Below, piece by piece: positions 1-8,021 of a DNA stretch of 64,000 nucleotides. The translations under genes and the position numbers were made by a program. Below the pieces are notes generated by a model. The model did no database searches. It was given only the letters and a program-made list of their open reading frames with translations, and had not been told where the DNA came from. The stretch covers positions 62,001 through 126,000 of the forward strand of contig CAZHCA010000007.1 of assembly GCA_964530825.1 (NCBI GenBank), read 5' to 3'. Source of the stretch: CAZHCA01 sp964530825 (GTDB taxonomy: Bacteria > Bacteroidota > Bacteroidia > Chitinophagales > Saprospiraceae). Position 1 is the stretch's first letter. Each line of letters begins with the position of its first letter.

Positions 1-546
1 CCTCAACATTTGGTGGCCCGTTATACGGGGATGCAAAAGATTTTGTTGAACTATGCCGACATGCTCGAAAAAACCAATCGTTTCGAAGCCATCACCTTGT
101 ATGCCGAAGACTACGAGCAACTGGTAAGTGATTTTCACGATCATTACCGGGAGGAAGTGGCAGCCGGCGGTGTGGTAGAGAATCCCGAAGGCCAAATTCT
201 GGCAATTTTCCGCCGTGGCTACTGGGACCTGCCCAAGGGAAAAATCGATACCGGCGAACAGCCCGCCGAAGCAGCCCGACGAGAGGTGGAGGAAGAAACC
301 GGGATTGCCCCCGATTCAGTCGGCTCTAAGGTCGGCATGACCTACCATACCTACCGGGAGGGGAGCGGCAAAAGAGTGCTGAAGAAAACCCACTGGTTCG
401 CCATGCAAGCTAAGAGTAGGCCGCCCACTCCCCAAACTTCCGAAGATATTGAACTGTCGATCTGGATCGCTCCCGCCGATTTGATCGCGCACAAAAGACC
501 GATCTACCGGAGTATTTTGGATTTATTGGAAGCGCGGTATTCCTAG
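1..546 (+). CDS. NUDIX hydrolase, 5' end outside the window
   Basis: The frame is open from base 1 and reads as ordinary coding sequence before the first ATG at 31, so the start probably lies left of the window. The Nudix box is complete: GKIDTGE at about 238-258, then seven residues, then REVEEETGI, matching G-x5-E-x7-REUxEExGU. The preceding YWDLPKGK is typical of Bacteroidota NUDIX proteins that carry an extra N-terminal region of about 60 residues, part of which is visible here. The family hydrolyses nucleoside diphosphates linked to another moiety; the substrate cannot be read from this sequence. The next gene is convergent. Sure of the family, not of the substrate. Confidence 0.9.
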   Translation, partial: PQHLVARYTGMQKILLNYADMLEKTNRFEAITLYAEDYEQLVSDFHDHYREEVAAGGVVENPEGQILAIFRRGYWDLPKGKIDTGEQPAEAARREVEEETGIAPDSVGSKVGMTYHTYREGSGKRVLKKTHWFAMQAKSRPPTPQTSEDIELSIWIAPADLIAHKRPIYRSILDLLEARYS

Positions 547-604
547 GTGGGAAAAACTTCCTGCGGCCTCCACTCACCAAAGCATGGCGGTGATCCAAGG
601 GCGT

Positions 605-1084
605 TTATTCCGCTTTGCCCCCAAGGGCCATTCGCAAGCGATCGAGTATGACGCCAGTGGGGTAGAAATTTTCCGGCAACAGGTGTCTTTTACCATTAAC
701 TTCTTCGATCACCAAGGCGCGGTGGGTGGTAGAGGAACCTGATCCGGGTAAGGTACTACTGCGCCTTTGGTCGACATAAACCCTGCGGATGTCGGCGTAG
801 GCAACGGTACCATATCCGGTGGTTACCCGATCGGCTTCGACGATGACCGGTTGGATCTTGCGTATGGCCAGCCAATTGAACAGTGCGGTACCGGTAGCGA
901 CTAAGAACAAGACAAATGCCAGTAGTGCCAGTAAGGTGTTGCGTCGGTATACCGCCCGCTTGCCGGGGTTGCGCAAAAGCAGGATGACTGCCAGTAAAGC
1001 GGGGACCGCAATTAGAGTAGCGGTGGTGACCACATTGGGCAAGTTGCCCAGTAGGGGATCAAAAGTGAAAGGATAATCGTTCAT
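605..1084 (-). CDS. Two-TM membrane protein with a small C-terminal domain, unknown function
   Basis: A 159-residue protein starting at an ATG at 1084. Two hydrophobic segments are visible, at about residues 17-37 and 49-72, followed by a soluble domain of about 85 residues with alternating hydrophobic strands. That layout resembles the PH-like tails of small bacterial membrane proteins. I do not recognise a named family. It lies downstream of the DUF4340-like gene on the same strand, 34 bases away, so the two are probably co-transcribed. Function unknown. Confidence 0.7.
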   Translation of the reverse strand: MNDYPFTFDPLLGNLPNVVTTATLIAVPALLAVILLLRNPGKRAVYRRNTLLALLAFVLFLVATGTALFNWLAIRKIQPVIVEADRVTTGYGTVAYADIRRVYVDQRRSSTLPGSGSSTTHRALVIEEVNGKRHLLPENFYPTGVILDRLRMALGGKAE

Positions 1085-1118
1085 AGCAGGCGGGGCGCGT
1101 TTTACTAAGTTTCTTTAT

Positions 1119-2108
1119 TTATTGCTGCGCAACACTATCCGGTAAAAAGATGTTGCTGGTGTCGGGCCAAAACAGGCTGTCTGGTAAGGCGAGTAGGCGC
1201 TCGAGCGGCTCAAAGAGCACAGTTGCCGCATTGTCCTCTTTGCTGAGAAAATAGTTATAGGGATTTAGGGTAGAATGTAAAATTGCTGGTGCTTTACCGA
1301 CGGTGTCCACATAAAGACTTATCGTTACCGGCATTTTTCCAGCGAACCGCAGCTGTTTTTGCCAGTACTCATCCGCTTTGCTTTCGTCGAATTTTTCGGC
1401 AAAACAGAGTGATGGCAGGTCGGAGAGGGTTTTGACGTAGGTTTGCCAAGCCGTATCGGCAAAGACAACGGCATTGCTTTGCCTTTGCAATAGATTGTCT
1501 GGTAAAAACCAAATAGACGTGTCGGGTAATTCCAGTTCGATGGAGTCCGGGAGCGGGAAGTTGTCTGTAGGAAACAGCCGGGGATCGAGGTAGGTGACAA
1601 AAGAGTCGCGTAATCCCTGCAGCCGATAGGCATCGATAGCAAATACTTCTTTTTGTTGGGCAAGTCGGAAATACGTGATCGACTCCTCCAGCGCGGGTTC
1701 AAAATGAAAACTACCCAGATAAAAATCTTCCAGTAACTTGCTTTCGGCGTACAGTTGGATATGTAGCCCAGAGGTAGGATCGACTGCATACTCCGGATGG
1801 TCGTCCGGGCGTTGACTGACCAACCGTTCGGATGGGATGCGCCTAAGGTCGGCCAGGATCGGACCTATGCGCCGGGCGGGCACCGGAAAAGAACGCCGAC
1901 CATCGGTGGCGTACCACCGTTCCTGCTCCCGGCGGATCAAAAACTCATCCTCCTTATCCGTTTGGATGACGATGGTCGTCAGTCGTGCCGTATCGACCTG
2001 GAACAAAAGGGTGGCGAAGGGAGCCCTGGGCTGAAATGGTCGGGCAACCCATAAGTAGATGCCTGCAAAAAGGATAAAGGCAATAGCGAAAAGCCAAAGG
2101 ATGCGCAT
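1119..2108 (-). CDS. Membrane-anchored DUF4340-like protein
   Basis: A 329-residue protein with one N-terminal hydrophobic segment (residues 3-22) acting as an anchor or uncleaved signal. The remainder is a soluble extracytoplasmic region. Its first half, with repeated strand pairs of the form 'TTIVIQTDKEDEFLIRRE' followed by 'RWYATDGRRSFPV', looks like the DUF4340 repeat seen in proteins near gliding or ABC-type auxiliary genes. That family link is from memory of the pattern and is tentative. Upstream (176-2238 side) is an AT-rich divergent intergenic region shared with the MORN lipoprotein gene. Confidence 0.65.
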   Translation of the reverse strand: MRILWLFAIAFILFAGIYLWVARPFQPRAPFATLLFQVDTARLTTIVIQTDKEDEFLIRREQERWYATDGRRSFPVPARRIGPILADLRRIPSERLVSQRPDDHPEYAVDPTSGLHIQLYAESKLLEDFYLGSFHFEPALEESITYFRLAQQKEVFAIDAYRLQGLRDSFVTYLDPRLFPTDNFPLPDSIELELPDTSIWFLPDNLLQRQSNAVVFADTAWQTYVKTLSDLPSLCFAEKFDESKADEYWQKQLRFAGKMPVTISLYVDTVGKAPAILHSTLNPYNYFLSKEDNAATVLFEPLERLLALPDSLFWPDTSNIFLPDSVAQQ

Positions 2109-2181
2109 AGTTCATCGGGTTATAATCGGGGCCTACAAAAAAAGCGCTGCTATTCCCTTAGGGTAGCTTTGTAAAAAGGGC

Positions 2182-2189
2182 TAATTTTG
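2182..2189 (+). promoter_or_regulatory. Candidate Bacteroidota -7 element (TAATTTTG)
   Basis: TAATTTTG matches the Bacteroidota -7 consensus TAnnTTTG exactly and sits about 50 bases before the ATG of the MORN lipoprotein gene. A TTTG at the expected -33 spacing is not visible, so only half the promoter is supported. Confidence 0.35.
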
Positions 2190-2238
2190 CTTTCCTCAAT
2201 AGTCAAATACATCTAAAATAAACGAAAAAAATAAGGAT

Positions 2239-2832
2239 ATGGAAAGATGCTTACTGTTTGCCGCCTTATTACTGTTGGCGGGCTGTAATGCCGCCGGCGG
2301 AGACGAGCCTACTAAGGTGGATGGTTACCAGGTAGCGAAAGTACCCGGAGTGAAGGGACTGAAGCGTTTGGAGAAGAAAAACAATCAGCAGGCCGTTATC
2401 GAAGAGGGGTTTGTAGAAAACGGAAAGCGCACCGGCACTTGGGTTTTTTATGATAAAGACGGCAATTTCCCGGAAAAGGTGATCAGTTATATGGAGGGTA
2501 AGCGCAATGGGCTGTACATGGAGTTCAACGAACGCGGGGCTTTGGTCCTCAAGGCTTCCTACCGGAACGATAAACTACACGGACCCTGGGCCCAATTTCA
2601 ACTCAACCGGCCCGTCAAACAAGCCAACTATGTCGATGGGGAACTGGATGGAATCTACCGGGAGTTTTACATGACCAATGGCCGGCTCCACAAGCTGATC
2701 AGTTACAAAAATGGCGTACAGAACGGTCCATTCCGCGTTTATGACGAGCGCGGTCAGCTTACATTAGAATATCAGTATAAAGATGGTGAAAAGGTGGAAG
2801 GCGGCATTGTCAATGAATCGGCAACAGAATAA
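2239..2832 (+). CDS. MORN-repeat lipoprotein
   Basis: A 197-residue lipoprotein: hydrophobic signal then the lipobox LAGC at residues 13-16. From about residue 65 the chain is made of MORN_2-type repeats of about 22 residues with the pattern G.w..Yy.nG.l....Y..g..nG (for example around 'GKRNGLYMEF' and 'GELDGIYREFY'). These repeats form extended beta-hairpin stacks and in Bacteroidota occur in YwqK-like surface proteins. No enzyme motif is visible. Likely role is structural or binding at the outer membrane. It stands alone on the plus strand, preceded by a candidate promoter and followed by a hairpin. Confidence 0.8.
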   Translation: MERCLLFAALLLLAGCNAAGGDEPTKVDGYQVAKVPGVKGLKRLEKKNNQQAVIEEGFVENGKRTGTWVFYDKDGNFPEKVISYMEGKRNGLYMEFNERGALVLKASYRNDKLHGPWAQFQLNRPVKQANYVDGELDGIYREFYMTNGRLHKLISYKNGVQNGPFRVYDERGQLTLEYQYKDGEKVEGGIVNESATE

Positions 2833-2856
2833 CTTGCCGCTGTGCTACCACGCCCG

Positions 2857-2883
2857 GCACGAAATGCGGAGAGCTTTTCGTGC
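2857..2883 (+). terminator. Hairpin after the MORN lipoprotein gene
   Basis: GCACGAAA at 2857-2864 pairs with TTTCGTGC at 2876-2883 across an 11-base loop, 24 bases after the stop codon. No U-tract follows, so it may be a weak terminator or mRNA-stabilising stem. Confidence 0.35.
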
Positions 2884-2905
2884 GGTCGGGGTGGCCAGCA
2901 GGAGA

Positions 2906-3100
2906 TTAATGTTGGTTAGTCGAGTTGTTGTAGTTAGCAGAAACGTGTCCGTTCTGGGAGCCGTCGGTCTGTAAGGCCTTCAAAATCTCGGCACGGTGCT
3001 TGGGTATGTGCCGCTTATTCTCCAAGAGCGTCTCCAGGGGAATCCTTTTCGAATTATCCAGCCAAAAAACGAAACCGAGCAAATCTTTGATACCACTCAT
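2906..3100 (-). CDS. Possible small protein, 64 residues
   Basis: A 64-residue frame starting at ATG 3100. The first 43 residues look protein-like: an amphipathic start 'MSGIKDLLGFVFWLDNSKR' and a charged helix-prone stretch ending '...HRAEILKAL'. The rest is polar and disordered. No ribosome binding site is evident, which is usual in this phylum. It lies in an otherwise empty 648-base interval. I do not recognise it; chance ORF is the alternative. Confidence 0.35.
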   Translation of the reverse strand: MSGIKDLLGFVFWLDNSKRIPLETLLENKRHIPKHRAEILKALQTDGSQNGHVSANYNNSTNQH

Positions 3101-3480
3101 TATTTTTTGTTTGCGGATGATGCAATAACCATTAAAGGCTGGATGAAATACTGCTGCGGACAGTACGTCAAGCTTTAATAGCTTCGTTTTAAAACGATTG
3201 ATCGGCAGGAAGGCGCACCTTCCTTTACAGTAACTCGGAAAACCCGTTCGGCCGGTAGGAGGCTTCGGAGCTTCCGAACCCCGGCGCCATTGAGGGCCTA
3301 TAATTTATTCAACTATTCCCCACCTGCTGGCGCAGGGAAGCAGCGAAGCATTCTTCGCCCTTTGTTATGTTCAAGGTCCGTTAAAATTATGGGAAAAGCT
3401 ATTATTGCCGGCACGACAAAGTATGTATTCACGAATGAAATCACGAATACTACTTATTGGAAATCAAAAAGGTAGAGGGG
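3101..3480. other. Non-coding stretch with two short palindromes
   Basis: No convincing gene. A perfect 12-base palindrome CGTTTTAAAACG lies at 3185-3196, and a 7-bp hairpin (AGGAAGG / CCTTCCT, four-base loop) at 3207-3224. They lie downstream of the PAS-AraC gene in its direction, so they may act as a terminator region. Confidence 0.4.
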
Positions 3481-4182
3481 CTAGGCGCTGGGCTTCCGAT
3501 CGTGCTGTTTCAAGTAATCCCGCGGTGTCTGGCCGGTAATTTCTTTAAATACTTTGTAAAAAGTAGACTTATTTTTAAATCCGCACTGCAAAGCGATGCC
3601 AAAAAGAGTCAGAATGGACGAGGCAGGATCCAGGATTTTTTGCTGTACCTCCTGCACTCGGTAACGATTGATGAATTGCTGGAAGTTTACGCCTGCCTGG
3701 TGGTTGACGACTTGTGACAGATACTTCGTATTAGTCGCCAAATGGTCCGAAACTTGTTTTAATGTCAGGTCAGGATCCAAAAAAGGGCGGTCGCGTTCCA
3801 TGTATGCCTGAAGGCGGGCAAAAAGTTTCATCTCCTCGAAGCCTTTTAAGCTGCTGGTACTATATTTCTGGTGAAGTTGTAAAATCGGATACTCTTCGTG
3901 GTCGGGGACACTCTCTACATCTACCTCGAAGGCAATGAAGTTGGTCAGATTGCGATCTTTGCTGAAAATAGGGTGGATGACCAGCTTACACCGGTACTCC
4001 TCCCCATTTTTGCGGTAATTGGTTATCTGTTCCTGGAAGGGAGTTTCCTCGTCCAGTCCTCGGCGAATGCGGGCAATAACCTCTGGCTCCGATCCCGGCC
4101 CCTGCAGGATGCTAGGCTTTTGGCCGATCACATCTCCGAGCTGGTAGCCGGTTATCGTCGTAAAATAGTCATTAACCCACAA
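3481..4182 (-). CDS. PAS-AraC transcriptional regulator, start disrupted
   Basis: The C-terminal 100 residues form an AraC-type double helix-turn-helix: 'TLKQVSDHLATNTKYLSQVVN' region for the first helix pair and 'ALQCGFKNKSTFYKVFKEITGQTP' region for the second. The first 100 residues are a PAS domain ('TTITGYQLGDVIGQKPSILQG' region, then 'NYRKNGEEYRCKL'), so a ligand or redox state probably gates DNA binding. The frame used here begins at a TTG inside the PAS domain. Coding similarity clearly continues upstream: the same frame reads on to 4272, then meets a TAA at 4275-4273, and an ATG at 4317 lies in frame beyond it. So either the gene carries a nonsense mutation near its start or it uses a non-ATG start. 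It lies 3' of the sugar-utilisation operon, on the same strand. Confidence 0.75.
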   Translation of the reverse strand: MWVNDYFTTITGYQLGDVIGQKPSILQGPGSEPEVIARIRRGLDEETPFQEQITNYRKNGEEYRCKLVIHPIFSKDRNLTNFIAFEVDVESVPDHEEYPILQLHQKYSTSSLKGFEEMKLFARLQAYMERDRPFLDPDLTLKQVSDHLATNTKYLSQVVNHQAGVNFQQFINRYRVQEVQQKILDPASSILTLFGIALQCGFKNKSTFYKVFKEITGQTPRDYLKQHDRKPSA

Positions 4183-4406
4183 AATTTTTCGGTTGGGGTC
4201 GGTTAAAATTACGGCGATATTCGGAATCGTTTTTTGTTTGTTTAACTTTTTGATAGCAATGTGGTTTATTTGTTAAACAAAGCCAATGTGTTGACTTTCA
4301 TAAGATAATATAGGCATTATACAACCAAATTGTAGTCTTTGGCAATTTATTGGTCATGTTTCCGGACTGATTTTTATCACCTACCCCAGTTTTGTTGAAT
4401 AAAAAG

Positions 4407-5765
4407 TCATTGCTGCGTCAGCGCTGCATCTTGCCATTGCAGTTGCTGTACGACGTATCTTCCAACCTTTTCACCCTGGCGTACGCCCTCGTCAATAGCG
4501 GGTCGGTAGTGAATTCCGCCGTACAGCCGACTGATGGCGGCTTCCTCCGAGGCCTCCAAAAAAGAGTTGTACGACCGCATGGGCAGGCCGAAGGCTTCTT
4601 CAGTTGTATCGTCAAATGCAAAATGGTCGCCGAATAAGTCCGTCAAAACTATGGCTGCCGCCCGAGAAATGACACTGTGCCCGCTGGTGTATTCCGGAAA
4701 GGGTGGTGTCTGTAAAAGCGGGCGCCACTCCTCATCCAGGTATTTGTTAATTACCGTTTCGGGGCGCACCAGATTCGAGCGGTACTTCTCATCCCAGCAA
4801 CTGATGAAGGCATCGGCTAGGGCGATGCTCGTTAGAGCGTAGGCCTGCGCACTGGTTATGAGGTCGGCCGATGCAGTCTGGCAGGCGATTTTGGTAATGC
4901 CGATCCAGTGGCCTCCAGGGGTGATTTTTTTGGTGGCGTACATGACGTGCCCGGTTGTGTGAGAAACGTAAGGGTTGCAATCCCAAAACTTGGCGATCTC
5001 GATTCGTTCTGATTTTTCGTCGGGATCGTCAGTTTTCAGGGAATGGTAAACTTCCATGACTTCCTTGTAAAATGCACTGCCTTGGCTGATGTCGACGGGA
5101 GTCGGACGTGGGGGCACGTATTGTTGGGCCGAATCCAGCACAAAGGTCCGTATCTCGCGCCAGTGGGGCTCGATTCCGTCCATATAGGCCGGCGGCGTGG
5201 GCTCCCAGCGCGTAGGGTCGGCCGAGATGGCGTATTTGGGATAGGTGCGCGTTTCCTTATACCGGTCTTGATTGGCCCATGCCAATATATGGCCGGCGAC
5301 GGCTTTGCCGTAGTCCATGGACCGGTTGTATACATCGTGCGGCATATTCAGCGCTTCGAAGTCCGCATACATTGCTTGTTCAAAGGCAGCCATTTTCTCT
5401 TCAGAAAAGATGAGGGCTTTACCTACGGTTAGAAAAGCGTGGGTAGCTGCCAAGGGAAAGCAGTATTCCACCTCGAGATCGGGCTGCGGCAATGGCTTTA
5501 ATTCGTTGAGCTGGCCGGCGAGGGATCGATATTCTGGATGGTCGTGGCGGACAATCTCGTAGGCCGCAATACTGGGATAAGCGTAGATGCGGCTTGCCAC
5601 CGGTGGGGAGAAGATGTCGTGCACGATTACATCGGTAAGTTGCTGCATAGAAGTGTGCAAAAACTCGGGATCAGCCGCCTCCTTCTGATAATTGGGGTTG
5701 ACGTCCTCCGCACAGTACGACAGGCTGAAAACCAGTACAGCCAAAAACAACAATCGCTTCATCAT
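4407..5765 (-). CDS. Vanadium haloperoxidase / PAP2-type phosphatase lipoprotein
   Basis: A 452-residue lipoprotein: signal with lipobox LSYC about residues 14-17, start chosen at ATG 5765 because the signal peptide follows directly (a longer frame to 5885 adds a non-signal leader and would overlap GH65). The oxyanion-binding motifs of the vanadium haloperoxidase/acid phosphatase superfamily are present in order: KFWDCNP near residue 265, PEYTSGHSV near 360, and SRLYGGIHYRPAID near 415. Members either halogenate with H2O2 or dephosphorylate; sequence alone does not decide. It is the last gene of the SusCD operon, 106 bases after GH65, which suggests action at the cell surface or periplasm on the same substrate or on the carbohydrate's phosphate groups. 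Confidence 0.85.
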   Translation of the reverse strand: MMKRLLFLAVLVFSLSYCAEDVNPNYQKEAADPEFLHTSMQQLTDVIVHDIFSPPVASRIYAYPSIAAYEIVRHDHPEYRSLAGQLNELKPLPQPDLEVEYCFPLAATHAFLTVGKALIFSEEKMAAFEQAMYADFEALNMPHDVYNRSMDYGKAVAGHILAWANQDRYKETRTYPKYAISADPTRWEPTPPAYMDGIEPHWREIRTFVLDSAQQYVPPRPTPVDISQGSAFYKEVMEVYHSLKTDDPDEKSERIEIAKFWDCNPYVSHTTGHVMYATKKITPGGHWIGITKIACQTASADLITSAQAYALTSIALADAFISCWDEKYRSNLVRPETVINKYLDEEWRPLLQTPPFPEYTSGHSVISRAAAIVLTDLFGDHFAFDDTTEEAFGLPMRSYNSFLEASEEAAISRLYGGIHYRPAIDEGVRQGEKVGRYVVQQLQWQDAALTQQ

Positions 5766-5871
5766 AGCCTCTTCCATTTTGTAGAGTAAAGATACCCATT
5801 TTTCTGCGTTAGCAGTGGAAGCCCGAAGACAGCTCGTGTCTTTGAGCTTCCGTTTCACACAGGGGCGTTGA

Positions 5872-7905
5872 TTACTCAAGCTCATAGGTAGCTTCTTCCT
5901 TGCCTACCCCGGTAATGGTAAGTTTTTTCCAATCGAGGGGCAAGGGGTATTCATTGGCTTGGACAATTCCCTCATCGGTTACTTCCAATCCGCCAAACCC
6001 AAACAACAGGGCTTGTAGCATACCACCGGCACCGGTGGCGAAATACGGGTTGGTGCCCCCTGCGGTTTCGGCCAAGACGCCGAAGGGCGGAACCCGGTTC
6101 GGTTGGTAGCTTTTTAAAAACAATTCGTAGGCTTTTTGGGTGTTGCCCAGGCGCTGATGGAGGATGGACAATACGCTGTACCCCATGGCCGGTCCATCGG
6201 GGGAGATCCGCGGTTCGTAATACTCCAGATCTTTACGTATCGCTTCCTTATCCCTCACAATGTCGAGGGGGTAGGCCAGTAGGTTGGCATCCGCTTGCTT
6301 GATCATCTCACCGGCATAGGTCTGGTTCTCCCGTGTAACGCCATTTTCGAACTGAACGATCGGGATGCGATCGGCTACATGGGCCCAGTCTGGGTCGGGT
6401 GTCTTGCCTAACGCCTGGGCGGCCTGGCTCCCGATGCGCAATGCAGTGATGGCTATGCCGTTCGTAAAGGCGTTGTCGTCGATATTTTCGAGCCACTCAT
6501 TGGCACCTACCACATTATTGATATGGTAAGTATCGCCCGCACTTCGGTCGACCCGGCTGGCCCAGAAATCGGCCACCGCTTCGATGATGGGCCAGCCGCG
6601 CGTTGCCAGCCACTCGCGATCATGGGTGACCCGGTAGTATTGCCAGCAAGCCCAGGCAATATCGCCGCTGATATGGTGCTGGAACGGCCCGGTCAAAGCC
6701 CAGACGGGGGTGTCCTCAGAGCCGTCGTCTGCTGATTCCCAGGGGAACATAGCGCCGTCGTAACCGTGGGCGAAAGCATTCTGCATGGCGGCCTCCAGGC
6801 GCTCGTAGCGGTACTCGAGCAAGGAGCGCGCTATATCGGGCTGAAGCACCAGCAAAGGAGGAAACATCCAGATTTCGGTATCCCAGAAAACGTGTCCGTT
6901 GTAGCCCAGGCCCGATAAACCCATAGGCGAAAGGCTGTAGGCGGTTCCTTCGCGGGCAAAGGCGTAAAGATGATAGAGCGCCGACCGTACATCACGCTGT
7001 ACGTCCATCGGTCCGTCGATTTGAATATCGCTTTGCCACAATTCGGCCCAGGCCGCTTCGTGCCGGTTTACTAAACGCTCGATGCCTTCTAGTTTGGCGA
7101 AAATGGTCAAGCGCTCGGCCTCATTGTGGGGATCGGAGTAATGCTCGGAAGAGACCGTCGAACCGACAACCGCGAAAGTGTAGCTTTCCCCGGCCGCAAA
7201 GGTTTTGCGGAACTTTGCCAGGTGACGGTTGTAATCCCAATCCTCATGAATGATATCGGGCTCCTCGCCGTGCGCTTCCGGAAAAATAAAGCTATTGGAT
7301 GCAGCTAGGGTGTACCGTCCGGTTGGACTCTCGGCGACCGAGGTCAACAAGGGGATGAGCACATGTGGTCGGTCGATCTCGCTGTAGTAGTTGCGTACAT
7401 CGCGCAGGTGGTCAGGGGCCTGAATAACACTGGAAGCTGAAATGACTACTGCTTCCCGGGTCGTAATGGTAACTACAGTTAGCGAAGTGTAGGGGAGATG
7501 CCGCAGCGCCATCAGCTGTTGCTCGACCTCGATCTGATCGTTCCAGTTGAAGGTTGTTGACAATGTGGCAGTGGGCATATCCAGCACCTGGCGGTAGCCG
7601 GTCATCCGGTCGCGCGTCACCATAGCCCCTCCGACTTGCAAGTTTAAATCGGCATGGTTGAAGGTTTGTAGGATGTTCGATACGCGACCGCGCTGGTAGG
7701 CGTCGTATACTCCATTCAGAACGACCTCGCCCACCCGCATGGGCTCGGGCGAAGATACCAGGCCGATCATACCGTTAGCACAGGTGATGCCGTAATAATC
7801 ATCGGGGTCGATATCTTCAGCTAGGATATGCCAAGCGGAGTTGCTGGTCTGGGCTATGCCTGCTGTGCAACAACATAATAGGAAAAGTAAGATATGGAAA
7901 CGCAT
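5872..7905 (-). CDS. Secreted glycoside hydrolase family 65 enzyme
   Basis: A 677-residue protein with a cleavable signal (residues 1-18, ...AGIAQ). It shows the GH65 order: an N-terminal beta-sandwich (about 25-290), a helical linker, then an (alpha/alpha)6 barrel with 'GLGYNGHVFWDTEIWM' near residue 330 and 'GANEWLENIDDNAFTN' near 465, whose Glu is the family's general acid. The ANEWxxNxDDN form, rather than the phosphorylase NE-Y-T type, is what I associate with GH65 hydrolases such as kojibiose hydrolase and glucosyl-galactosyl-hydroxylysine glucosidase. A secreted location also favours hydrolysis over phosphorolysis. With GH97 next to it, the target is probably an alpha-linked glucoside. 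Confidence 0.87.
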   Translation of the reverse strand: MRFHILLFLLCCCTAGIAQTSNSAWHILAEDIDPDDYYGITCANGMIGLVSSPEPMRVGEVVLNGVYDAYQRGRVSNILQTFNHADLNLQVGGAMVTRDRMTGYRQVLDMPTATLSTTFNWNDQIEVEQQLMALRHLPYTSLTVVTITTREAVVISASSVIQAPDHLRDVRNYYSEIDRPHVLIPLLTSVAESPTGRYTLAASNSFIFPEAHGEEPDIIHEDWDYNRHLAKFRKTFAAGESYTFAVVGSTVSSEHYSDPHNEAERLTIFAKLEGIERLVNRHEAAWAELWQSDIQIDGPMDVQRDVRSALYHLYAFAREGTAYSLSPMGLSGLGYNGHVFWDTEIWMFPPLLVLQPDIARSLLEYRYERLEAAMQNAFAHGYDGAMFPWESADDGSEDTPVWALTGPFQHHISGDIAWACWQYYRVTHDREWLATRGWPIIEAVADFWASRVDRSAGDTYHINNVVGANEWLENIDDNAFTNGIAITALRIGSQAAQALGKTPDPDWAHVADRIPIVQFENGVTRENQTYAGEMIKQADANLLAYPLDIVRDKEAIRKDLEYYEPRISPDGPAMGYSVLSILHQRLGNTQKAYELFLKSYQPNRVPPFGVLAETAGGTNPYFATGAGGMLQALLFGFGGLEVTDEGIVQANEYPLPLDWKKLTITGVGKEEATYELE

Positions 7906-8021
7906 AGATGTTGAGTTTGAGTTAGAGTGTGGATGTTAGGGAGGTCTTTTAATATAAAACTTTTAGCCCTAAACGTATATTTCCCATACCCTACACCCAA
8001 CACCCTCACCCTATCTATCAA

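Noticed and set aside
5872..7905. Reading the GH65 gene as a trehalose or maltose phosphorylase
   Set aside because: It has a signal peptide and the ANEWxxNxDDN acid motif typical of the hydrolase branch, so phosphorolysis outside the cell is unlikely.
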